Under the pieces are notes generated by a model. The model made no database searches. It was not told the DNA's origin and saw only the letters and a program-made list of their open reading frames with translations. The position numbers and the translations under genes were made by a program. A stretch of 64,000 bases of DNA from Apus apus (taxonomy: Eukaryota; Chordata; Aves; Apodiformes; Apodidae): positions 43,761,659-43,825,658 of the forward strand of contig NC_067283.1 in assembly GCF_020740795.1 (NCBI RefSeq), given 5' to 3'. Each line of letters opens with the position of its first letter. The first letter of the stretch is position 1. Of the stretch, positions 48,801 through 59,118 are shown piece by piece.

Positions 48801-50990
48801 CACAGACATTGCTCAGGTCTTGTAGCCTCAGAAGGGGCATGAGAGCTTCCAGCACAGGGCACTCAACAGTCAAGGGAGAAAACGCCTCCGTTCAGCTCCA
48901 GCTGCTGCAGGGGACTCTCCCCTCCCTTCCTGCTCTTCGCTGCAGGCTGCGTGTTTTGCTCCTCTCCCTGCTAAAGGCAACACAGCACCCAGAAGCAGAG
49001 AGGGGCAGCAGGCTGGCTGTACCAAGGACAGCAGGGCCAGATGCGCACACACGTGCGGCAGCAGCCTCTCACACTGACAGCCCCTGGGAACAGCCCGGGG
49101 CTGGTGCTGCTGCCTGCTTCACCCTGGAAGGCAAAGCAACTCGGGGCAGAGGCAGCACGTCCCATGGCCCCGCCATGGGCAGGAGGGCAGGACATGATAC
49201 CAACAGATGCCACTAATTTAAATTCCACACATGAAATCGCGTAGCTACTGAACTGGAATGATTTCCAGCAGATTTTCCTGATGCGAAGCCAAAAGCAGCT
49301 CTAACTGGTTATCAATTGCTTCCACAATATGGCTCAAGACCGTGGAGAAAAACACAGGAATTACTGACTGTGAAGGAATTCAGGCTTCCCAGAAGGCAAC
49401 TGGGGGGTGGGGAGGAAGTTACACTTGCAAGAGCTATGAACACGTTCCACAGTAATTACATCCAACTGTCTGTTGGTGCAGACTTGAGTCATTCATGCAT
49501 CAAAACTCTCATTTCCCAGGGAGAGAACTGCGAGAGCCATAGCTGTTGCTGTGCTATAACACCAGGCTCAGCCACCCCTGGCCACACCAGAAGGCTTCTC
49601 TCAGGAGTGGAGCAAGCAAGGCCAGACACCCAGCCTCAGAGGAACCTGTGCCATAAACCCTTGCATCACATTCCACCAGCAGCTCTTACCAGCCTGCTGA
49701 CAGACCCTGGCTGGGAGCAATACCCTGTTGTGTCGAGATGCAACACACCAACACAAGAAGAGGTGTTTTCTGCATGAAGAGCAAACTCCTTTCATCTTCC
49801 CCACCCGCGCTGCACTTAACCCTGGTGAAATGCACTTTGGTTTTTGCTAAGAGCACTCACAGCTCCACTCCCAACTAGTGTGGGGGAAGGGGTGTAAAAT
49901 CACACCCCTCCCCCCCGCAGACTTACACCGTACACCATCAAAAACCTGCATATCCTTGGTAGCACCAGCACAAGAGCTGCAGCTCTTCAGCTGCTGCCAG
50001 GGCAGGCAGAAAGATGTGGAGTAACAACATGGTCAGGCCTCTCACACCCTCAGCCCCCTGCTGCAGGTGGCACTGGGGGTGACCCGATGCATTCCTTAGC
50101 TACAGCTGCTGCCCCAGGCAGAGTCTTCCAGGGAGTCACCAGCAAAGTGATCTGCCCTTGCCAGGGAGCTCAACTGGAGGATGATTTAATGCCTTGTGTG
50201 GATCTGGGCAGAAATTCCCTCTGCCAGCTGCAAATGTCTCTCTGCTGGAGCCTGCTGTAATAGCCTCCTCCCAGCTGTTTAGGGACAGAGCTGTCAGGAG
50301 AGCACTGGTAACCACCAGGGACAAGGAAATCCATGCACTGCCCAGCCACGGGTACGCTGGCAGGGAGCCAGTTTTAAGGAGGGAACTACAAAGCATTTTG
50401 GGAGGAAGCTTTAGTGGTATTTGGGAAGAGGAAATGGAAAGAACAAGAAATGTATTAAGCTTAGCGTGATGCTTTGATGGAGCTTTCCAGCAACCCACAA
50501 AGGTTTGTTTGCCACCCCATTCCACCCCTCTTTTTTAGCCATCCATGTGAGTTTCCCACCACCAGACCTGCCAGCACCAATTTACACTAACCTTGAAGGC
50601 CATAATGTCTGCTGAGGATCACCAGAGGACACACCAACCAGAGACCCCTTGGCTCCAGCCACCAGCCATCCTGGCAAAACAGCAGCTACGTCAGCTCTGC
50701 TCTGCCAAGACTGTCCTTGGCCAGCTGGATGAAAGCCTGTCCCACAGCTGCTTTGCAGGACCTGTGAAGAGCAAAGGCAGCTCCAAGAGGGGCCAGAGGC
50801 TACCCTAGAGGACTCCTACCTGCAGGCCAGCAGACAAGCAAGATACCAAGTTTCGTTTCTAGCTGTGACTGTGCACCATGCATTGCTTTTCCTTCCTTTG
50901 CTTCAGCTTGCACTGCAAGACAGACATACAGAAACTGCCCCACAGAACTGCCCTCTTTCACTAGTGCTTAAAAATAAAAAGCACCTGGAA
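45801..50990. other. Spacer between the 3' ends of NOD1 and ZNRF2
   Basis: About 5.2 kb of moderately GC-rich single-copy sequence. No exon with credible borders, no CR1 and no CpG island is visible. The many open frames (up to about 150 residues, for example 49316-49777) overlap on both strands and have no family resemblance. The one structured element I see is the hairpin at 48101-48128. Confidence 0.55.
48101..48128. repeat. Perfect 11-bp hairpin with 6-nt loop
   Basis: Left arm AAAGCCTGTCC (48101-48111), loop AGGCTT, right arm GGACAGGCTTT (48118-48128). The arms are exact reverse complements. On the + strand the hairpin is followed by a T-rich tract. Confidence 0.9.
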
Positions 50991-51018
50991 TTGTGAAGAA
51001 AAACTGTGCTTCAAAAGA

Positions 51019-51024
51019 TTTATT
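51019..51024 (-). terminator. ZNRF2: Candidate distal ZNRF2 poly(A) signal
   Basis: TTTATT on the + strand is AATAAA on the - strand. It is the last such signal before the sequence turns GC-richer, and marks the likely distal end of the ZNRF2 transcript near 51000. Confidence 0.5.
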
Positions 51025-54000
51025 ACATATATTTGTACATATTTTACATGAATGGAATGTTAAACATACAACAAAAAAAATCAATACAAAAATATTTTCA
51101 TTCATGATTATGCATGGGCAGACCACTGAAAAGAGTACCTTAGAACAACTTAAGTCAACCTGCAATCATACTGCTCAATTTAAAAAAACAAAACAAAAAA
51201 CAAACGTGTTTTACATTAGACATTGCAAATTACATTCTGATTTCTGCCCTGGGTAATGAAGGAAGACATCTTGTCCATTACCACTGCATGTACAGGTGGC
51301 ATTTCAGAAGCTAGCACAGAGTTCCCTCTGATTGTGGGCGGGGTTAGCTCTGTGGGAAGAGATGTATTAAAAAAAAAGGGGAATACACACTCTGCTCCCT
51401 ACCAGCACATGCCTTCAAAAGAGTAGGGAGAGCCAGAATGAGATTTGCAACCAAGTGATACAGTTAATGCCGGATCACCACTCGTTCAGCGTGATGCTGC
51501 GGCTTTCAAAATTAAGTAGTTCATTAAAACATCCCCTCTACAGCTAAGCCACCTCCCTTCTTCCTTGAAAGTTATAGTACTTTGGCAATATCCACTAGGA
51601 AAGAATTCTTGACTGTACGAGAACAAATACTTCAGCTTCATCTTATAATATGTACAGGAAGAGCACAGAATCACACTTTGGTGTCTCTTCCTGCAAGCAT
51701 TTTACACCTTGAGATCTTGTGACCGGTCACGTTGAGAAGTGTTTACTATTCTATAAAACAAATTACTAATAAAAAGGACAGATTTGAGAGAAAACAAGAG
51801 GAACAGGATTCAGCAACAGATTATGTTCTTGCAATGTTGGGTTACTTACACTTGAAACTCTGCCAGAATCCAGCAAATCCTACTTATCACTGCAAAATCT
51901 TTGCCAAAGCACACCCAAGGGCAAAAATCTCTCAAACAAACATACATAGATTAAAAGCTGCCAGAAAGATCAGCTAGTGGGCTTGCTGCCTGCTACTTCT
52001 TGTAAACTGGCAACTTCTTAGAACAAGACAGAACCAAGTCCAACCTTTTTCAGGTGCAAGATATTCCTACGATGGTTTACCTGAGCAAGTCTTCAACAAC
52101 TAGTAATGCCCCACACTGAGGTCATTTTACAGTTTATCCCATCATCAGCTCTGATGTATTTAATTGAGAAATGACTTTACAGAACACGATGCAGCAGCTT
52201 GGGAAGCCAGACAATCTGTAGTACAGCACTTGTAAGATAAGCAAATGGGGCTTCCCCCCCCTCCAAGAGGCTAAAACATTTCAACCTGATTTTAGAAGCA
52301 GGTTCATTTATCTGGAAAAACATCACAGAAGTTTTTACATTTAGGAAACAAAAACTGGACACAGTTCTGTTGTGAGTTTCTCATGCAGAGTATTTTGAAT
52401 GACAAGAAGCAAAGTGGTATGAGCTGATGACACACTGCTGCAGGAAAACAGCATGTTTGGCTGGTGTGTAGCAAACCCCCTAACAAGCCCTCCTCTTCTA
52501 CCTATAGCCTCTTCACGTTACTTTTGCTGTTGCCAATGCAACCCCTGTCCAAAGACTGAGGGGATACAGCCTAAAATGTACCATGTCTTCAGCTAGGAGA
52601 AGACAATGACACCAAAATTACTTTTAAGCTTGGAAGGTTGGAAAGTGAATAATAAAATATAGCACTCATCAAGAAATGAGATCGTCCTCCACTGGCAAAG
52701 GTGAGCTGGAAGATGCATAGGAGCACTTCTGCTTTCCCAGGTATACTGTAGTCCCTCAGCAGGAAACTTCCAACTGCACAGCAAAATTAGTAGGTTCAAA
52801 ACAGCAACAGCAAATTTGCACACAAATCTCCTCTTTCAATATGAGAAAGCAGCTACAATTCACAGAAACTCAGACATCATGGTCTACATTTAACCAACGT
52901 ATGCTTTGTCGCTGCTTACACACAGACAGTAGTAACATTCAAATGCCACATTCCCTGCTTTTGGTGGAACACAGAAGAAATGCAGAAAGTTTCTGAAGCC
53001 CTCATGCAGAGAAGGCATCTTATTAAAAGCATCCATCTTATGTATCAGGTATTATCCAACCAGAAACACCAAAGACCCACATTTCTGAATAAAAAATATC
53101 TTTGCTACATTTGCTGAGATTTCAGTCTTCTGGGAGTCAGTTTTACCAGCTCTCCAGCCCTTTCAGCAAAGACTTATTTAAAATGCCAGCGCTCCTAGCA
53201 CTAAGAACTAGGATAAATGTATCAATTTTGAGATTAAGTCATAAAACCCCCTTCACATCATAAAGGGGAGGAGCAGGAGAAAAATAAAGGTCATGAGTAT
53301 CTTCCCATATCTTTATACATTACCTACACATTTTCCATTTCAAAATACTGCAGTACACTTACCCTTGAATATGAAAGTTAAATTGATTACAAATAAGACC
53401 ATCTGCCTTACGCTTTACTCTTCCCAAAAATAAAATACCACAAGTTTGCAGTGTGCTTTGTATTTTTGCTTTTACATCCCACTGAACTCGCTGTTGAATG
53501 TACCTGCTGAAAGAAAGTGTTATTGTACATATACTGCTTTGTAAGAGACAGGGCAACGGGTGCCCTGTGCTGACAGCAGCACGGCTCCCTTGGAATTGTA
53601 CAGAGTAGGGTTATATGCAATCCAACTCATAGCCAGCTCCACTATGAACTTCAAAACCCAAGCTGCTACTCAAGATATGTGGGTATGTTGAAAGTTCAGA
53701 AAAATCTCACATTTCAAGACAGTGTTGAGTCTACTCTTCCCCTTCTGGCAAGCAGCATGTTTATGGCAGACCTGAGTATGGGAATTATTTCTCACCCTTA
53801 CACACTTTGGGAAGATATTAGGTCAGATGACAGAAAATACTCTGAAACAGCACAGAATTGGCAATCTCAAGATATTTACAGGCAAAGAAGCATATCGCAC
53901 CGTTAATTTAAGTTATTGCTTCTTGTGGGCAAGTGCAATATTCCTTGATTGGGGCACAGCACTTGTTTGGTGTTTATTTTCCCCTTCTGAAGCACAAAGA

Positions 54001-54808
54001 CTCCAGATCACTGTGAGGATATTTTGAAAATGAAGGTGTTGCCTATGACTAGAGCTGCATCTACAGCATGGTCATCACCAACTGACCAATGCAGCTGGTG
54101 ACAGAAAGCTTACATAGGTGAGTTTCCACAGGCATTTTCAAACCCAAGCATCATTCTCATGCTCCCAGGCTCATTCTAGGCTTGGTCTACATTACAAGTT
54201 TTGATACAAGAAAACCTCCCACAGCCTTTCAGAAGAGGCTTATGGATACCAAGAGAGCCAAACTAGGATCTAAGGCTTACCTCCTATCAGTTCCTCAAAA
54301 AATCCAAGGTATTGCTGCTCTACCGTGCTGAGGGAAGCAGCAACAGATCCTTGCCTGCAAAATGACGCATCAGTGCGACTGCTCACGGCATGCTTTTCAA
54401 ACACTAGTCCTCCATGTAGGACAGCAGTGATAACTGCTGGGTCTTTAAACCAGCTACTTGCATCTGAACACAGAAAATTAAGGTTTTTGAAAAAACAGTA
54501 AATTAACTATAAAGAAGAACTACTAAAACTGAGCTTAAGTTGTAAACAGATTCATGTTTATAACATTTACCTACTTAAACCCCAAGCCAAAGACTACCCA
54601 TGACCTCAGAGCACAGGACACCAAAACACTTACCTACCCCCTTCACATCATTACAGGTGAGTTTCTGTAGGCATGAAGCCAACCATCAACTTTAAATTAA
54701 TGCAAATGCATAAACTTTACTTTCAGAGGACACCAGGAATTTAAACCATCAGAAACATGGGCCTGCAGGCAACACTGCTATCAGAGTATTAGAGGTGCTG
54801 TAATTCCT

Positions 54809-54828
54809 CCCCCCCTCCCTCCCCCCCC
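54809..54828 (-). other. C-run cluster, G-quadruplex potential on the ZNRF2 sense strand
   Basis: C-runs of 7, 3 and 8 separated by single T's. The - strand, which is the ZNRF2 sense strand, is therefore a 20-nt G-rich block able to supply four guanine triplets. Confidence 0.7.
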
Positions 54829-55650
54829 AGGATAATACAAGGCAACACAAATATTCTCAGCTAAAAAGGAATCTGTACAGGGAACTGACTGTACATTCAA
54901 TGTGACTACAGGATTGGAAGTGTGACAAAATGGTTCTGCTCTCACTGAAAAAGAGAATACAACAGGGCCCCACAGCTACAGGTCCAGCTGAAACCAGTGA
55001 TGCAAGCCTAAAGATGTAGAAACTGCACCGGTGATTACAGCAACTATCTAGTTTGGACTCTTTTAGATTTGCAGCATAACAAAGGCATTTTACAGAGCAA
55101 CTTTCAGGAGAAAATGTCATCCAGGCAAGAATTGCTCTGCAAGCAAGATAGGAGAGTTTAGTAGCATACACTGCACTTGTTCTCCAGATAGCAGCAGTTG
55201 CTCCTGTTCTTTGCCCTTTTTGATATGAATCACAGTAGCAACAGAGAGAAATACGTACTTAAACAAAAAAGTAAAGAATTATGTATATACAAGAAAATTG
55301 TTCAAAGAGTTGTGCAACTTATTTTAACTGTTGAAACCCACTAAAAAATGCTGTCACTAATAAATATTCATAAATTCTTCCCTGTGCTGTGAAATTCAGA
55401 AACTATTACGATTAATTCTTGATACAAAAAGTATGCTTCTACGCCCTGATATCTGTTCCAGTTTATCGTCTGTCTTTTTTTTTTTTCCTGTCTTTTATTT
55501 TTTTGAACTGTGGTACTTCATGGGAACTAATACTTATCCACAGTTTTACTTGGTGTACCCTGCCAGGAACATCCTGTGTTTTGTGGAGCCCTGTTTGTAC
55601 CAATATAATACAGTAAAATAATAATAAATTAAACAAATGCAGGTGCATTT

Positions 55651-55728
55651 AAAAAAAAAAAAACAAAACAAAACAAAAAACCAACAACAACACAAAAAAA
55701 AAATCACCAAAAAAAACCCCAACAAACC
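55651..55728. repeat. A-rich low-complexity tract
   Basis: An A13 run followed by CAAAA and CAACAA units and further A-runs. In the ZNRF2 sense it is U-rich. It could be the tail of a decayed retro-insertion on the + strand, but no body is visible to its left. Confidence 0.8.
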
Positions 55729-57401
55729 ACACTATCAAATGCTTGTCTCCACACAAAGAGACCAAGGATTTAGATGCAAAGTACTACAGATCCTGCCATC
55801 AAAATAAAACATTCAAACCAGGAAACAAAAACTTCTGCATTTTAAAAATTAAACACAAATCCCACCTCGATATTATCTCACCCGTGCCTATAAAAACCTC
55901 TTGCTGTGCTCACTTTTGCAGTTACTCATTTACACCTCAGGAGGCAGCCTGGAGATGACAGTAGTACAATAAAATAATTACCTGAAACATCTTTAAAAAA
56001 ATACCCGTTAAACAAATTACCTTACCTGGCAGCACTTAAAATTGGTAATTTTTTTTTTTCTTTCCTATTTAAAAAAAAGTTGCATAGCTGTAAGATTTCG
56101 CTTTGCTGCATTTTTTTGTTTTGTTTTTACTCACAAGCAGTAGAAGAGAAGTTTTAGTTACTTAAATAGCCATACCATGTGCAGATTTCAACGATCCCTA
56201 TAGCTTGCTCAAGATAAATTAGTTACCTGTCTTGGTTTTACTCTTTGGACTGCATTGTGACAAAGGTTTAGTTACAAAATGTTGAAATACAGTATTCCTA
56301 TGCAGAGAAGTTTATGTTTTCTGTTCTTGGAAAAAGTGTAGAACATAAAACAGGGTGTGAATTCAGTAAATTAAGGTCACACTGTTAAGATTATATTTAG
56401 TTTGCCATTTACTCTTCTTCAGCCAACAAGAAGGCGAAAACGTTCCCGCTCAAAACCAGGGCCATCCTCCTGCAAGGATCTCAGAAAGCACGGACCAATG
56501 TCTCCGCTTCCTCTTGAGACAGAGTAGGAAACACATCCAACAACCCGCTTCCTTCACAGAACCAGAAGTTAGGCTGAAATTAGGAACTTTGGCCTTCAAT
56601 ATAAAATAGTCAGTAATGTCAGCGGGGAGTAGATTGTTACAGAATGTGCAGCATTTTCAAAATCCCTGTGTGTCCTTTGCATGAGTGTTTGGTATACTGA
56701 GCACAACTGGCAAGTAACCGGGTGTGTCTGCGATGCTTTTTTCATGTCACTGTCCATCTTTGCCTTTTTCAGCCACAAAGAACTGCAAGTCCCAAGCCAG
56801 GCACACTGTGTTCAGCAAGGGAACCTCACATCTCGTAGATGTTCTCATCAGTGGAAGCAGCTGTTGAAAAAGCAGAAGACAAAGTACCATCATTTCAGCT
56901 CTTTCAATATATAACATGCTCAAATAGCGTGAGCACAACCTCCATGTTATCCTTCCCCTTTTCTATAAGCCCCCAGTTATTATCTGCTCTGCTGTGAAAA
57001 AAAGCAAATTGGATTTAACATGAGGTTATACACCCATGAGCATGTACAGAGACAAACGTGTTCATAAACAGCATGTGGGATTCTTCCACAATTCAGTTAT
57101 TGGGGGCAACACAGGAAATGGGTTTATTAATTTCAGCTAACACTGCCCTAAGGTTAAAACAATTATCCCTGTAGCAAGATACTTTCCCTCAGGTTTTCTC
57201 TGCTACCCATGCAACAATCAGAGCACTGCAATGTGACCTGCAACAGAGACTCACGAAATGAGATGAAACAAATGAACAAATAAATGCCACTGATGAAGGA
57301 TTGGGTTATTTATTTTTTTTTATTATTTCCATCAGAGCAATAAAACTAAGCCCTCAGCTACCTGTCAGAGTTTCAGATAACTCAATTTCTCTAAGAATTA
57401 T

Positions 57402-57520
57402 GATGGGGCTCTCAGCAACCTGGTCTAGTGGGAGGTGTCCCTGCCCAGGGCAGGCGGGGTGTGGAACTAGATGATCTTTAAGGTCCCTTCCAACTCAAAC
57501 CATTCTATGATTCTGTGATT
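57402..57520 (+). repeat. CR1 LINE tail, about 120 bp
   Basis: CAACCTGGTCTAGTGGGAGG, TGTCCCTGCCCAGGGCAGG, GGTCCCTTCCAACTCAAACC and the double ending ATTCTATGATTCTGTGATT are a well preserved CR1 3' end, antisense to ZNRF2. Confidence 0.95.
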
Positions 57521-58122
57521 ATTGGTGTGTTTTGCAATGCTTAGGGGCAGTACTTTAATGCAAGATAAAGTTCTTGAACTAGTCAACTAAAAGAATAAAC
57601 CTATCCTTTAAACCTTTGACATTGATTGCTGATCTGAAATCATTAACACAAAACACAAGCTGGAAAAATGTGAACCTCTGTGAGATGGGATGGACAGAAA
57701 CATACTAACATTTTTTATTTATTTACACTTTTAAAACATTCTGGAAGGGATTCACATCAAAGTGGTTTTGAAAATACCTAGTTTCAACTTTTTTTATGAT
57801 TCTAAAAGCTTTCTGTGAGAAATGAGTGCCAGTACTCATGGAACAATACAAAATTATGCAATGTATTATTTTAATATTGCTTCATTTCCATGGAAAAAAT
57901 ACTCTTCAAAATGCTAAAGCTTTACTGGCACTGGCCTGCCACTTTCCAGTACTGAAACTGGAACACATAACTTCAGAACATGCCACAGAAGGATGTAGAA
58001 ACCTTTCACAAATTGCAATATATATAAAAACTTAGTGATTAATATTGCAGTTCTGAGATATGGTAGCAAATTCACAAATTAAAAAAAATAGCATAAAGAG
58101 TTATTTCAGATAATCCAAGATA

Positions 58123-58128
58123 TTTATT
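58123..58128 (-). terminator. ZNRF2: Candidate proximal ZNRF2 poly(A) signal
   Basis: TTTATT on the + strand (AATAAA on the -) lies 54 nt after the ZNRF2 stop and inside the proposed 3'-UTR intron. If used, it would give a transcript with a very short 3' UTR. Confidence 0.35.
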
Positions 58129-58181
58129 GTTGAAACATACGCATCTAAAAATAAATATTACCTAAAACCATGAATCTTGTC

Positions 58182-58239
58182 TTAATCTGATGGATGCTCA
58201 GGGCAAGATCTATTTACTTCAAACCATTCATCTATGCAG
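58182..58239 (-). CDS. ZNRF2: ZNRF2 last coding exon
   Basis: The acceptor cttgcatccaacag precedes 58239. It encodes CIDEWFEVNRSCPEHPSD and TAA at 58182-58184. The first base completes the Gly codon begun in the previous exon. The exon may continue 20 nt past the stop to a donor at 58161-58160. Confidence 0.95.
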
Positions 58240-59118
58240 CTGTTGGATGCAAGAAAAAAAATGAAAACAATTGACATGAATATCTCAGTAATATTCAGCA
58301 GGAACATATGAATATAATTTTTTTTACTAAATTTCAATTAATAGTAGGATTTTAGATTATACAAAGAACTATATGTATATACACACATATCTCAACATTT
58401 ATTGAAAATACGATAACCCCAAATCAGAGTAATATTTTTATATTAAACACTGTTGAACAGCTAAATATCTTAAGCATTACAATTTTCTAAGGAAGCATTT
58501 TACAAATAACTATCCAGTTTTATACACAGGTTACTTCACTACCAACACTATCACCTTGCTTGTATCATTCACTGACACTTCCTGCACTTAGAGACACTTA
58601 TAAAAATTAAGACAAAAAAGGTTTAAAAAGTGTTTCCCCTTTCCCCTCCCCAGCCTATCAGCATTTGACACAACTTTTACCATGTAGGTACAGACAGCCT
58701 AAGATCCCTAGCTATGATGTCCGCTCCTTCCCAAGACAGGTAATGTCACCTTTTTTTTTTTCCTGTGGGCTTTTCATGCAAGCATGAGAAGACAGTAACA
58801 GAGAAAACTGACTTCAAATACATCAGTGGAGAGGCAGAAAGATGTAATTTTAAAAATATCTTTAGGGTTGCTGCTATTGCTGTTTCTTTGTTGCTCTTCT
58901 CTTAAATGGAAAGCAACTAAGTTTTAGTGGTGCTTCAAGCACCCCCACTTAGAGGAGCTACCCAATAAATGCAACCATCTGGAATTGTATACTCATCCTG
59001 AGGAATACTTGCCCTTTATGATATATGCAGAGGCAAGGCAGCCGTGCTATAGTATCTCCTTGCTGCAGCTCTTCCAGGCATATTGCACACTCCCCAGCAT
59101 CTTTACTCAGCACATCCT
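58182..59118 (-). CDS. ZNRF2: ZNRF2, C-terminal RING part of an E3 ubiquitin ligase (5' exons outside window)
   Basis: ZNRF2 is an N-myristoylated, membrane-associated E3 ubiquitin ligase with a zinc finger and a C-terminal RING. Two - strand exons (59118-59013 and 58239-58182) join to the last 54 residues, matching the end of the 242-residue human protein almost exactly. The RING ligands read C-x2-C-x14-C-x-C-x2-H-x2-C-x10-C-x2-H: CAIC, PCLC, YH, GC and CPEH are all visible, and the protein ends HPSD. The intron between them begins with GC instead of GT. The exon with the upstream zinc finger was not found up to 64000, so the gene continues off the right edge. It is transcribed toward NOD1. 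Confidence 0.96.
58240..59012 (-). other. ZNRF2: ZNRF2 GC-AG intron
   Basis: A 773-bp intron on the - strand with donor AAAGG|gcaagt and acceptor caacag. Only the GC donor keeps the K-G-C reading across the junction; the nearby GT at GGGCAA|gtattc would shift the frame. Confidence 0.85.
59013..59118 (-). CDS. ZNRF2: ZNRF2 penultimate coding exon, RING core
   Basis: The acceptor ctctttcttcag precedes 59118. The 106-nt exon encodes DVLSKDAGECAICLEE, LQQGDTIARLPCLCIYHK and two bases of a Gly codon. It begins with the last two bases of a Glu codon. Confidence 0.96.

Larger units (their letters stand above)
51000..56860 (-). other. ZNRF2: Probable 3'-UTR exon of ZNRF2 (5.9 kb)
   Basis: On the - strand a very good acceptor (tctgctttttcaacag) precedes position 56860, and a donor TTTTAG|gtaata lies 20 nt after the ZNRF2 stop codon. 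Joining them places the rest of the 3' UTR in a separate exon running to the AATAAA at 51019-51024. The junction lies under 50 nt from the stop, so it should not trigger nonsense-mediated decay. The stretch is AT-rich, free of CR1 and without long open frames, as expected for a long UTR. I have no transcript evidence. Confidence 0.5.
56861..58161 (-). other. ZNRF2: Proposed ZNRF2 3'-UTR intron
   Basis: A 1.3-kb GT-AG interval on the - strand between the donor just after the stop codon and the acceptor at 56861-56862. It contains the only CR1 tail (57402-57520) in the ZNRF2 part of the window, which fits intronic sequence. Confidence 0.45.

Noticed and set aside
49316-49777. 153-residue open frame between NOD1 and ZNRF2
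   Set aside because: It overlaps other frames in GC-richer spacer and shows no domain, CpG promoter or splice context.
50973-50978. AATAAA on the + strand inside a short hairpin (50964-50984)
   Set aside because: It lies about 8 kb after the NOD1 stop, beyond a better candidate at 45778, and the hairpin stem is only six pairs. It is probably incidental to the A-rich sequence near the end of ZNRF2.
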